12,518 nt of DNA, taken from contig CAUBWQ010000009.1 in assembly GCA_958439775.1 (NCBI GenBank), positions 1 through 12,518 on the forward strand, given 5' to 3'. Numbering within the stretch: the first letter of the stretch is position 1; every line of letters starts with the position of its first letter. Below the pieces are notes generated by a model. That model searched no databases. It was not told the DNA's origin and saw only the letters and a list, made by a program, of their open reading frames with translations. Source of the DNA: an uncultured Collinsella sp. GTDB lineage: Bacteria > Actinomycetota > Coriobacteriia > Coriobacteriales > Coriobacteriaceae. The translations under genes were made by a program, and so were the position numbers. This document shows positions 5,831 through 12,518 of this stretch, one piece after another.

Positions 5831-6572
5831 ACGCGGCCGCGATGTCGCAAGAAATCAGCAGGTCGGCATTTGCATCCTGATCGGTGGGAGCAAGATTGCA
5901 AATGGCCAGCGTATCGCCGGTAAAGTAACGCGTAAGGCCCGCCGCCGGATACACCACGAGCGAGGTCCCGCCCACAATGAGGGCATCGGCCGCGGCGATG
6001 GCGGCAACGGCGCCGGTCAGCACGTGCTCATCGAGCGGCTCCTCGTAGAGCACCACATCGGGCTTAATGCGCCCGCCACACGCGGGGCACACGGGCACGC
6101 CCGCGGCGTCCTCGTGCTCGCGCGAGCAAATCCACTCGGCGCTATAGACCGCGCCGCACGACTGGCAAATGTTGCGATGGACCGATCCGTGCAGCTCGAA
6201 CACGCGCTGTGAGCCGGCCATCTGATGCAGGCCGTCAATGTTTTGCGTCACCACGGCATTTAGCTTGCCGGCGCGCTCCAGCTCGGCCAGCTTGGTGTGG
6301 CAGCGGTTGGGCTTGGCGCCAAGCGCGATCATCTTGGTGCGGTAGAAGTCGAAGAACTCGGCCGGGTGCACCTCGTAAAAGCTATGCGAGAGCATGGTCT
6401 CGGGCGGGTAGGCAAACTGTTGGTGATATAGGCCGTCCACGCTGCGGAAATCGGGGATGCCACTCGCCGTGGAAACGCCCGCGCCGCCAAAGAAGACCAC
6501 GCGCTTGTGGGTGCCAAACAGCTCCGCCAGCGCGGCGGAGGCCTGTTTGGAGTCCGTTATCGCCTGCGTCAT
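5820..6572 (-). CDS. cobB: NAD-dependent protein deacylase, sirtuin family
   Basis: Removes acyl groups from lysines of cytosolic proteins using NAD+, giving nicotinamide and O-acyl-ADP-ribose. The 250 residues show the NAD-binding motif GAGVSTASGIPDFRS, the active-site block TQNIDGLHQMAG with ELHGSVHR supplying the catalytic His, a four-cysteine zinc site (CQSC and CPAC) and the late Rossmann motif VGGTSLVVYPAAGL. All key residues are present. The ATG at 6572 is chosen because GGAGG lies 6 nt upstream (6579-6583). An upstream in-frame extension has no such site. A 6-bp hairpin (6582-6587 with 6597-6602) partly overlaps that ribosome binding site. It is divergent from xth and lies upstream of folP-folK on the same strand. 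Confidence 0.94.
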   Translation of the reverse strand: MTQAITDSKQASAALAELFGTHKRVVFFGGAGVSTASGIPDFRSVDGLYHQQFAYPPETMLSHSFYEVHPAEFFDFYRTKMIALGAKPNRCHTKLAELERAGKLNAVVTQNIDGLHQMAGSQRVFELHGSVHRNICQSCGAVYSAEWICSREHEDAAGVPVCPACGGRIKPDVVLYEEPLDEHVLTGAVAAIAAADALIVGGTSLVVYPAAGLTRYFTGDTLAICNLAPTDQDANADLLISCDIAAAFAF

Positions 6573-6622
6573 ATGAGTCCTCCGTCCGTGTCTCCGGGAC
6601 GGCGGCGTTCGCACTATCACTC

Positions 6623-6633
6623 GCGGACTCCGC
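6623..6633. promoter_or_regulatory. Small palindrome between the divergent sirtuin and xth genes
   Basis: GCGGA-C-TCCGC is a perfect 5-bp inverted repeat with a 1-nt centre, midway in the 113-bp divergent gap. It could be an operator, but palindromes this short are common at this GC content. No consensus promoter is evident in the gap. Confidence 0.2.
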
Positions 6634-6685
6634 CCCGCTCTTGTTGCGTTAATCTTAAGCCTGCCAACCCCGTCGAAAGGACACC

Positions 6686-7504
6686 ATGCCTCAGACTTAC
6701 ACTTTCGCCTCGTGGAACGTCAACGGCCTGCGCGCCGTGCTCAAAAAGGACCCGAGCTTTATCCAGATCGCGCAAGAACTCGACGTCGATATCCTGGCGC
6801 TGCAAGAGACCAAGCTGCAGGAGGGCCAGGTCGATATCGACCTGCCCGGCTATCACCAAACCTGGAGCTACGCCGAGCGTAAAGGCTATTCGGGCACCGC
6901 GGTCTTTAGCCGCCAGGAGCCGCTGCGCGTACTGCGCGCCGATGCGCTGCTGCCCTACGCCGGCGAAGGCGAGGCGGCCGTGCTCGTCGCCCAAGCCGCA
7001 ACCGAGGGCCGCGTCTGCGCGCTCGAGTTCGACAAATTCTGGTTTGTGGATGTCTACACGCCCAACGCACAAAATGAGCTCGCGCGCATCGACGTGCGTA
7101 TGGCCTGGGACGATGCCTACAGCGGCTTTTTGAACGCGCTCGAGCGCGAGACCGGCAAACCCGTCGTAACCTGCGGCGACTTTAACGTGGCGCATGAGGA
7201 GATCGACCTTAAGAACCCCAAGTCCAACCGCGGCAACGCAGGCTTTTCGGACGAGGAACGCGGCAAGTTTACCGAGCTGCTCAACGCCGGCTTTACCGAT
7301 ACCTGGCGCGCGGCAAACCCCGACGTCGAGGGCGTCTACAGCTGGTGGAGCTATCGCTTTAATGCCCGCAAGAACAACGCCGGCTGGCGCATCGATTACT
7401 TTCTGGTAAGCGATTCGATCGCCGCCAACGTTCGCGACACCGGCATCCGCGGCGACATCTTTGGCAGCGACCACTGCCCCGTCACCCTCACGCTAGAGCT
7501 CTAG
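6686..7504 (+). CDS. xth: Exodeoxyribonuclease III / AP endonuclease
   Basis: Cuts DNA 5' of abasic sites and trims 3' ends in base excision repair. The 272-residue protein is full length for the XthA/ExoA group of the endonuclease-exonuclease-phosphatase fold. It begins with the metal-site motif SWNVNGLRA, followed by LALQETKLQ (metal-binding Glu), GYSGTAVFSR, VDVYTPNA, the Asp/Asn pair in CGDFNVAHEEIDL, the DNA-contacting SWWSYR, GWRIDYFLVS, and the catalytic SDHCPV near the end. The ATG at 6686 has AAAGGA 4 nt upstream (6676-6681). It is transcribed alone, divergent from the sirtuin gene and convergent with the ECF operon. Confidence 0.96.
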   Translation: MPQTYTFASWNVNGLRAVLKKDPSFIQIAQELDVDILALQETKLQEGQVDIDLPGYHQTWSYAERKGYSGTAVFSRQEPLRVLRADALLPYAGEGEAAVLVAQAATEGRVCALEFDKFWFVDVYTPNAQNELARIDVRMAWDDAYSGFLNALERETGKPVVTCGDFNVAHEEIDLKNPKSNRGNAGFSDEERGKFTELLNAGFTDTWRAANPDVEGVYSWWSYRFNARKNNAGWRIDYFLVSDSIAANVRDTGIRGDIFGSDHCPVTLTLEL

Positions 7505-7514
7505 CCCCAAGTAA

Positions 7515-7562
7515 TTCCTCTAGGGGACAGAGGAAAACAGATCATGTGACCCCTCTCCCCCT
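7515..7562. terminator. Two competing hairpins between convergent genes
   Basis: TTCCTCT (7515-7521) pairs with AGAGGAA (7529-7535) around a 7-nt loop. Alternatively AGGGG and AGAGG (7522-7533) pair with the pyrimidine-rich CCTCT and CCCCT at about 7552-7562. The two folds exclude each other. Position between convergent xth and the S-component gene suggests termination, but U-tracts are poor. Confidence 0.4.
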
Positions 7563-7569
7563 ATAAGGT

Positions 7570-7628
7570 GCGGTGGAATAGTTCCTGTTTGGGCAGCAAA
7601 TAGCCAAAAACGAGAACCATTCCACCGC
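7570..7628. repeat. Long imperfect palindrome in the convergent gap
   Basis: GCGGTGGAATAGTTC (7570-7584) and 7614-7628 are 15-bp arms with one mismatch, around a 29-nt loop that can add a bulged TTTGG/CCAAA stem. There is no following U-tract. It ends 26 bp from the stop of the S-component gene. Confidence 0.75.
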
Positions 7629-7654
7629 AAGTTCGTGAGGGAACGCGAAATGCC

Positions 7655-8368
7655 TTACAGCCCGTATTTCACGACGACACGGTTAATGCGACGGCACCAA
7701 GGCTTGTACAAGGCAGCCAAGAACACGCAGGTCGCGAGGCCGTGTGTGATATCGAACGGCACTGCCGTGGCAAGACGTGCCATGGCACCCGCCCACGTGA
7801 GCGGTTGAACAAAACCGATAATGTCGTAGGCGTTGATCACAACGCCGTACAGCAAACCCGAAGCAAAGCCGTAGGTCAGCAGCGCCGGCATACGCACGGT
7901 GCCATCGGCGCGATCAAAAGCGCCGGCATGCGCCAGCGCACCGCCAACGTATCCCACGAGCCCCCAGGCATACATCTGCCACGGCGTCCACATGCCCTGC
8001 CCAAAAAAGAAATTGCTGGTCAGCGCCGCCAACGCACCGACCATAAAACCATTGCGGCGACCAAGCGTCGCCCCCGCGATAATGGCGATGGCACTCACGG
8101 GTTTAAAGTCGGGAATGGGGCCAAACAAGATGCGCCCCGCCGCGGCCAATGCTGCCAGAACCAGCGTGGGCATAATCTGGCGCAAACCCGGACGAGATGC
8201 CTCGTAACCCGCAAAGAACAGCGCGAGCACCAGCGCCACCACAACCAGCATGGCCAATGCTGCCTGCTCAACACCCGACAGCAACGCGGCAGCCATCACC
8301 GCCGGCACCGCCAACAACAGCGGGACCTCCAGTTTTGCAAGCAAGCGCGCGACGCGATAATCCGTCAT
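7655..8368 (-). CDS. ECF transporter S component (substrate-binding membrane subunit)
   Basis: A 237-residue membrane protein with roughly six to seven hydrophobic segments, last gene of a complete ECF importer operon. The segment RILFGPIPDFKPVSAIAIIA followed by FFFGQGMWTPWQMYAWGLVG is typical of one large S-component group that includes the predicted CbrT (cobalamin) and QrtT-type proteins; that placement is from memory of the families. An extra hydrophobic hairpin precedes this core. It captures the vitamin-type substrate and docks on EcfT. Substrate cannot be fixed from sequence: no cobalamin or preQ1 riboswitch is evident before the operon. The ATG at 8368 follows the ecfA2 stop by 4 nt, so translation is likely coupled; no strong separate ribosome binding site is seen. 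Confidence 0.88.
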   Translation of the reverse strand: MTDYRVARLLAKLEVPLLLAVPAVMAAALLSGVEQAALAMLVVVALVLALFFAGYEASRPGLRQIMPTLVLAALAAAGRILFGPIPDFKPVSAIAIIAGATLGRRNGFMVGALAALTSNFFFGQGMWTPWQMYAWGLVGYVGGALAHAGAFDRADGTVRMPALLTYGFASGLLYGVVINAYDIIGFVQPLTWAGAMARLATAVPFDITHGLATCVFLAALYKPWCRRINRVVVKYGL

Positions 8369-8372
8369 CCCA

Positions 8373-9290
8373 TCACGCCCTATAAAACACGTTATCGGCA
8401 AAGAAGTCGGCCGGCGGCTCCATGCAGGCAATCTCGCCGTCAAACATCATGACGACGTCGTCGGCTACCTGCTCGGCAAAGTCCAAATCGTGCGTAGCCA
8501 TGATGACGGTGCCGCCAGCCTTCGCATGGTCACGCAGGGCGCGGGCGATGATGCGGCGGCTGAACAGGTCTAGACCCTTGGTGGGCTCATCGAGCAATAG
8601 CAGTTCGGGGCCGATTAGCAGCAGTTTTGCCAATGCAAGCAGTTGACGCTGCCCGCCCGAAAGATCGTACGGATGGCGTCCATCCAGACCCGACAACCCC
8701 AAGCTCGCCGCACGCTCCCGCGCCAAGTTCTCGTCATATCCGCAGGTCGAGGCCCATTCCATCAGCTCATCGCGAACCGTCTCGGCAACCAGCAATGCTT
8801 TGGGATTCTGAGGCAGCAGCGCCGCCGAGGCCGCTCCGCGCACCATGCGGCCGCGCTGCAGCTTGGCGGTCTTCGCCAGCACCGAGAGCATCGTCGACTT
8901 GCCGCAGCCGTTACCGCCAACAACCGCATGCACCGCACCGGCCGAAAACGACGCATCGAGCCCACGCAACACCCAGCCGGACGCTCGATCGTAGCGAAAC
9001 CAGCCTTCCGACAGGGTGGTAGCCGACCCGCCGTGCATTTTTTGGAGTATTCTGCTTCCATCCGTGCGCGAGAAGGCTTCCGAGCCGTTCTCGAGCGACG
9101 TTTGCGCCACAAATTCGGACGATTTGTCCAATTCCGAACTTTTTTTCGCGCTCGATACGTCCCCGGGCGGCTCCAGAGAACCCAAATTGTCCTCACGCCT
9201 GCTGAATACTCCGTTTTTTGCACATCGGATGGCACCCCACCCCAACATGTCATCGGAAAACAGCGATTCTCGGCGTCCCAAAGAAGACAT
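8373..9290 (-). CDS. ecfA2: ECF transporter ATPase EcfA2 with unusual N-terminal extension
   Basis: Second nucleotide-binding subunit of the ECF importer. The ABC part shows Walker A (GGNGCGKST), LLPQNPK as Q-loop, signature LSGGQRQ, Walker B (LLLLDEPTKGLD) and switch His (MATHDLDFAEQ). The first 85-90 residues are Ser-, Glu- and Lys-rich, with no resemblance to ABC sequence. They coincide with a stretch of lower GC and an inverted-repeat element (9033-9223). The ATG at 9290 is taken as start, after a weak GGCGGA; a TTG at 9299 directly after the ecfA1 stop is possible. An internal ATG before HGGSATTL (about 9037) would give a normal-length ATPase but lacks a clear ribosome binding site. Confidence 0.88.
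   Translation of the reverse strand: MSSLGRRESLFSDDMLGWGAIRCAKNGVFSRREDNLGSLEPPGDVSSAKKSSELDKSSEFVAQTSLENGSEAFSRTDGSRILQKMHGGSATTLSEGWFRYDRASGWVLRGLDASFSAGAVHAVVGGNGCGKSTMLSVLAKTAKLQRGRMVRGAASAALLPQNPKALLVAETVRDELMEWASTCGYDENLARERAASLGLSGLDGRHPYDLSGGQRQLLALAKLLLIGPELLLLDEPTKGLDLFSRRIIARALRDHAKAGGTVIMATHDLDFAEQVADDVVMMFDGEIACMEPPADFFADNVFYRA
9033..9223. repeat. 191-bp element bounded by 23-bp inverted repeats inside ecfA2
   Basis: The ends both read GTGCA, six bases of A or T tract, then GGAGTATTC, W, GC (left 9033-9055 on +, right 9201-9223 on -). Seventeen specified positions agree, with identical spacing. An inner palindrome TTCGGA/TCCGAA surrounds GGAC/GTCC near 9115-9139. No clear target duplication is seen. 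It is AT-richer than the flanks and open in the ecfA2 frame. Confidence 0.6.
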
Positions 9291-9299
9291 ATCCGCCAA

Positions 9300-10016
9300 C
9301 TAGCGCACGCGACCGCCCTCAATCCAGTACGTACACGTCGCATACTCGAGCATCGGCCGCGGCTGATGCGTCGCCACAACAACCGTGCAGCCCAGCTCGC
9401 GATTCACACGAAACAGCGCGTGCAGGAAATTCTTCTCCGCAACCGGATCAAGCTGAGACGTGGGCTCGTCGAGCAGCAGCACGCGCGGGCGCAACGCCAG
9501 AACGGCCGCCAACGACAGCAACTGTTTGCGACCACCCGAAAGCGTGTCAGTATCGCGGTGAAGCCAATCTTCCAGCCCAAAGAAATAGCTGGTCTCAGCT
9601 ACGCGACGGCGCATCTCATCACGTGCTAGCCCCAAGTTTTCCAGGCCAAACGCCATCTCGTGCCACACGGTTTCGCACACGATCTGGTTCTCGGGATCCT
9701 GGAACACATAGCCCACGCGCTCCGCCGATGCCCGCACATCCATGTCGGCGACGGGCTCGCCCAGCACGCGCAGCTCGCCGGAGCGCGTACCCGCCGGCGC
9801 GATCTCGGGCTTGAGCAGCGACAGCAGCGTCGACTTGCCCGAACCGGTACCGCCAACAAGCAGTGCAAACGCACCTTGGGAAACACGCCAATCAAGCCCC
9901 TCGAGCACCGGTGCCTCGGCCCCGGGATAGGCAAAACTAAGGCCTCGCACCTCAATCGCCGGCGCGGCCGAGCCATATGCCACACCCGCCGCCGAGCTCC
10001 TATCCAACCGAGCCAT
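9300..10016 (-). CDS. ecfA1: ECF transporter ATPase EcfA1
   Basis: First nucleotide-binding subunit of the ECF importer, 238 residues. It hydrolyses ATP and drives the EcfT coupling helices. Visible are the opening IEVRGLSFAYPG, Walker A (GGTGSGKST), Q-loop FQDPENQ (an ECF-type motif), signature LSGGRKQ, Walker B (VLLLDEPTSQLD) and switch His in VVATHQPRPM. The signature has Arg where most ABC proteins have Gln, a mild variation. Its ATG overlaps the ecfT stop by one base (TGATG at 10014-10018), a classic coupled junction. The short Ala/Ser-rich start (residues 1-18) precedes the ABC domain. Confidence 0.94.
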   Translation of the reverse strand: MARLDRSSAAGVAYGSAAPAIEVRGLSFAYPGAEAPVLEGLDWRVSQGAFALLVGGTGSGKSTLLSLLKPEIAPAGTRSGELRVLGEPVADMDVRASAERVGYVFQDPENQIVCETVWHEMAFGLENLGLARDEMRRRVAETSYFFGLEDWLHRDTDTLSGGRKQLLSLAAVLALRPRVLLLDEPTSQLDPVAEKNFLHALFRVNRELGCTVVVATHQPRPMLEYATCTYWIEGGRVR

Positions 10017-10909
10017 CAGCCAAACCTCTTCTCATCAATCGCGTGCGACGCGCAAGGCAGCATCATCCAGGCAGCGTACACGACATAGCCCAGCCACGGC
10101 GCCGGCACCGATAGTTGCGGGTAAAACGAATACTGCATCGTCGCAGTCCACGCCACTGCCGTCGTGGCCATGCCAAACAGCGCAAGTCCAACCAGCGCGG
10201 CAACATCGCCGCGCCCCAGCCGATACCGCGCATACGTCGTTCGACGCGTCGCGGCGCCCCACCCACGGGAGCGCATGGCGTCCGCGCGCTCCAGCGAATC
10301 TTCCATGCCCCAGCCCATCAACACGCTCGACGCCCGCAGGCGCGATCGCACGGGATCGGTGGGCACGCGGCCCGGCACATCAATCGCATCCTGCACCGCC
10401 AGCACCGTACGACCGCGGCGTAAAAACTGCGGGATAAGCCTCATGCACATCGAGATCATGAGCGCAATCACCGGTGCGGCATTGCCCAGCAGCGCGAGCA
10501 CCTTGTCGTATTCGAGCATCGACGCCGCGGCCTCAAACCACAGCACGCTCGCCACAAACAGCCCGCCCATGCACAGGCCGTATACCATGCTTTCCAGATA
10601 CACCGCGCGCATGCCAATACGGAACAGCTCCGTCGAGCCCGAGGCGCTAAACAGCGGATTGACCAGCGCGATAATCAAAATCACCGGCAGCTGCCAGCGG
10701 AGTGCGCCCAGCGTGCGGGCAGCCCCGCGCGTCGCAAATCCATACGCCAGCCCGCCCGCAAGTGACAGCGCAATCAGCACCGGCTGCATCGAGAACATGG
10801 TGAGCCCCAGCGTCAGCACCATGTAGAGGGCCGGCACAGCCGGATGCGACATCGAGAATGCCGCGACGGGCTCGCCGCCAAACTCCTCTTGTATGTTGTC
10901 CACGGGCAC
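10016..10909 (-). CDS. ecfT: ECF transporter transmembrane component EcfT
   Basis: Membrane scaffold that links the S component to the two ATPases. Several hydrophobic segments (about 40-170 and near the C-terminus) flank a cytosolic helical region. It carries the first coupling-helix region (PQFLRRGRTVLAVQDA) and the second, SLERADAMRSRGWG, with the family Ala-x-x-x-Arg-Gly motif. FSMSHPAVPALY near the N-terminus matches the usual opening of the family. The start is uncertain. GTG at 10909 follows a G-rich AGGGG site and gives 297 residues. The frame is open to a TTG at 10972. An ATG at 10852 would begin at SHPAV and has no binding site. First gene of the four-gene operon. Confidence 0.9.
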   Translation of the reverse strand: MPVDNIQEEFGGEPVAAFSMSHPAVPALYMVLTLGLTMFSMQPVLIALSLAGGLAYGFATRGAARTLGALRWQLPVILIIALVNPLFSASGSTELFRIGMRAVYLESMVYGLCMGGLFVASVLWFEAAASMLEYDKVLALLGNAAPVIALMISMCMRLIPQFLRRGRTVLAVQDAIDVPGRVPTDPVRSRLRASSVLMGWGMEDSLERADAMRSRGWGAATRRTTYARYRLGRGDVAALVGLALFGMATTAVAWTATMQYSFYPQLSVPAPWLGYVVYAAWMMLPCASHAIDEKRFG

Positions 10910-11042
10910 CCCCGTCCCCTCGCTCAAACGACAGCTCCACAGCACCGCCAACGCCGCACGCAAGCAGTACAAACGTCACGCCGGCGGCACCGACATCGGC
11001 CCTCACGCATCAATCGTTACGTGCTCAACATATGCCTGCGGT

Positions 11043-11070
11043 ATCATATTGCGCCGTGTATCGTTTCCAA
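11043..11070 (-). promoter_or_regulatory. Likely promoter of the ECF operon
   Basis: On the minus strand TTGGAA (11065-11070) and TATGAT (11043-11048) are 16 bp apart, giving a leader of about 125 nt to the GTG at 10909. It lies in the divergent gap to glmU. No cobalamin box, preQ1 or other recognisable riboswitch is seen in the leader. Confidence 0.5.
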
Positions 11071-11102
11071 ACACACGTCTCTATAACGTAACAGGAGATC
11101 AC

Positions 11103-12518
11103 ATGGACGCAACCGCAATTATCCTCGCCGCCGGCGAGGGCACCCGCATGAAGTCGAACCACTGCAAGGTTTCGCACAAGATCCTGGGCAAGCCCATGGT
11201 CCAGTGGATCGTCGACGCTACCATCAAGGCCGGCTGCAGCCGCGTCGTGGTCGTCATCGGCAGCCACGCCGACGAGATGCGCGCCCTCATCGATGGCGCC
11301 TACGCCAACAGCGCCACCAAGGTCGAGTGCGTTGAGCAGACCGAGCGCCTGGGCACCGGTCACGCCGCGAAGGTCGCGCTCGAGGCCTGCGGCATCGCGC
11401 AAGGCCCCGTCGTGGTGCTCAACGGCGACCTGCCGCTCATCACCGCCGACACCGTCGCCAAGTTCGCGCAAACCGTCGCCACCGGCGAGCTCGCCTGCAC
11501 CGTCATGACCATGACCCCGCCCGACCCCTTCGGCTACGGCCGCATCAAGCTGGGCGCCGATGGTCAGATCGAGCGCATCATCGAGCAGAAGGACTGCACG
11601 CCCGAGCAGGCCGCCACGCTGCTGGAGTGCAACGCCGGCTGCTACGCCTTTGACGGCGCGCAGCTCGCCGCCCATATCAACGAGATCGGCAACGACAACG
11701 CGCAATCCGAGTACTACCTGCCCGACATGCTCGAAATCCTCAAGGGTCACGGCCAGGCGGTCTCCATCTTCCACTGCGATGACTACCGCGACGGCCTGGG
11801 CGTCAACAGCCGCATCCAGCTCGCGCAGCTCACCGCTATCGCGCGCGACCGCATCAACGAGCACTGGATGGCCGAGGGCGTCACGTTCATCGACCCCACG
11901 CAGGCCTGGATCGGCCCCGATGCCGTCATCGGCCGAGACACCGTCGTGTGGCCGCAGACGCACCTGATCGGCCACGTCACCGTGGGCGAGGAGTGCCAGC
12001 TCGGCCCCAACAGCCGCCTCACCGACACTACCGTCGGCAGCGGCTGCACCATCGATGAGACTATCGCCATCGAGGCCGTCATCGAGAACGGCGTCGACTG
12101 CGGCCCGCGCGCCTACCTGCGCCCGGGCACTCACATGCTCGACGGCTCCAAGGCCGGCACGCACGTGGAGATCAAGAAGTCCACGATCGGCGAGGGCTCC
12201 AAGGTGCCGCACCTGTCCTACATCGGCGACACGACCATGGGCTCCGGCGTCAATGTCGGCGCGGGCTCCATCACCTGCAACTACGACGGCGTCCACAAGC
12301 ACAAGACCGTCATCGGCAAGGATGCCTTCATCGGCTCCGACACCATGATGGTCGCGCCCGCCCAGATCGGCGACGGCGCGCTTGTGGCCGCCGGCTCTGT
12401 CATCGCCCTGACCGGCTTCCACGATATAGACGACATCGCCGGCGTCGCCTATAGCCATCTTGGTATCCGCGTCGCCGTTGCTGCGGGCTGCGTTCGTGGT
12501 CTGGTTGGTGCCATCGGG
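11103..12518 (+). CDS. glmU: Bifunctional GlmU: UDP-GlcNAc pyrophosphorylase / GlcN-1-P acetyltransferase (C-terminus anomalous, runs off window)
   Basis: Makes UDP-N-acetylglucosamine for peptidoglycan. The N-terminal uridyltransferase shows IILAAGEGTRMKS with Lys in HKILGKPM, LNGDLPLI, FGYGRI, NAGCYAFD, QSEYYLPDML and GVNSRIQLA. The left-handed beta-helix part shows RPGTHMLDGSKAGTHVEIKK, HLSYIGD, VGAGSITCNYDG, KTVIGKDAFIGSDT and MVAPAQIGDGALVAAGSVI. The ATG at 11103 has AGGAG 5 nt upstream. After about residue 434 (12404) the sequence no longer resembles GlmU: the expected DVP...AIARxRQ arm is absent in all three + frames. The frame stays open to the edge, but third-position GC drops. So the enzyme may be C-terminally altered, or the last stretch may not belong to it. 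Confidence 0.9.
   Translation, partial: MDATAIILAAGEGTRMKSNHCKVSHKILGKPMVQWIVDATIKAGCSRVVVVIGSHADEMRALIDGAYANSATKVECVEQTERLGTGHAAKVALEACGIAQGPVVVLNGDLPLITADTVAKFAQTVATGELACTVMTMTPPDPFGYGRIKLGADGQIERIIEQKDCTPEQAATLLECNAGCYAFDGAQLAAHINEIGNDNAQSEYYLPDMLEILKGHGQAVSIFHCDDYRDGLGVNSRIQLAQLTAIARDRINEHWMAEGVTFIDPTQAWIGPDAVIGRDTVVWPQTHLIGHVTVGEECQLGPNSRLTDTTVGSGCTIDETIAIEAVIENGVDCGPRAYLRPGTHMLDGSKAGTHVEIKKSTIGEGSKVPHLSYIGDTTMGSGVNVGAGSITCNYDGVHKHKTVIGKDAFIGSDTMMVAPAQIGDGALVAAGSVIALTGFHDIDDIAGVAYSHLGIRVAVAAGCVRGLVGAIG
12405..12518. other. Terminal stretch not resembling GlmU
   Basis: About 114 bp after the last GlmU-like codon. Read forward it extends the glmU frame with GFHDIDDIAGV and similar, unlike the family and with T-rich third positions. 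Read on the minus strand in the aligned frame it is also open, with better third-position GC and a protein-like Asn/Asp/Thr-rich sequence (including TNQTTNAARSNGDADTK). It may be a fragment of another gene on the minus strand joined here by rearrangement or assembly error. Confidence 0.4.

Noticed and set aside
9058-9232. CCATCCG (9058-9064) and CGGATGG (9226-9232) as extra inverted repeat of the ecfA2 element
   Set aside because: Their order relative to the GGAGTATTC repeats is wrong for nested terminal repeats, and 7-bp matches are expected by chance.
10924-11010. 28-residue Cys/Arg-rich peptide frame (MREGRCRC...) before ecfT
   Set aside because: No ribosome binding site and composition expected from GC-rich DNA; ATG and stop positions look accidental, although a leader peptide cannot be wholly excluded.
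11025-12458. 477-codon open frame on the minus strand across glmU
   Set aside because: It is antisense to a clear GlmU and its Asp/Gly/Ala/Val-rich translation is typical of a shadow of GC-rich coding DNA. Only the part beyond 12405 is left open.
1-12518. CRISPR array, phage genes, defence system or toxin-antitoxin pair
   Set aside because: No regularly spaced direct repeats and no such proteins were seen; apart from the IS the genes are housekeeping or transport.

Overview
The window is GC-rich chromosomal DNA from a member of the Coriobacteriia (Actinomycetota), most likely Collinsella or a close relative. This rests on codon use, strong GGAG-type ribosome binding sites and gene content, and is inference from memory of the group, not a search. 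It begins inside one gene and shows an anomaly at its other end, so it may be a whole contig.

Layout. 1-310 (-): start of an old yellow enzyme-type flavin oxidoreductase, cut by the window edge. 453-507: a long palindrome. 555-733 (-): an initiator tRNA with its own promoter and terminator. 870-1643 (+): coaX (type III pantothenate kinase). 1701-1743: a second palindrome. 1789-3237 (-): a complete IS150-type IS3-family insertion sequence with terminal repeats, a 3-bp CAG target duplication and a -1 frameshift signal. It sits in the loop of a terminator-like hairpin. 3292-6572 (-): a degenerate biotin ligase-like protein, a FolP-FolK fusion (dihydropteroate synthase plus HPPK) with a long low-complexity insert in the FolP part, and a sirtuin. 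6686-7504 (+): exonuclease III (xth). 7505-7654: convergent intergenic DNA with hairpins. 7655-10909 (-): a complete ECF vitamin-type importer, transcribed ecfT, ecfA1, ecfA2, S component. 11103-12518 (+): glmU, running to the window edge.

How the genes work together. Most are housekeeping: CoA synthesis (coaX), folate synthesis (folP-folK), base excision repair (xth), peptidoglycan precursor supply (glmU), NAD-dependent deacylation (sirtuin) and micronutrient uptake (ECF operon). The four ECF genes overlap or nearly abut and should form one membrane complex. The folP-folK stop codon directly abuts the start of the biotin ligase-like gene, so those two are probably translated together.

The most notable points are the IS inserted in a terminator loop, the IS's own ribosome-binding-site hairpin and frameshift stem, the large insert in FolP, the loss of biotin ligase active-site motifs, a 191-bp inverted-repeat element translated as the N-terminus of EcfA2, and a GlmU C-terminus that stops resembling GlmU about 110 bp before the end.
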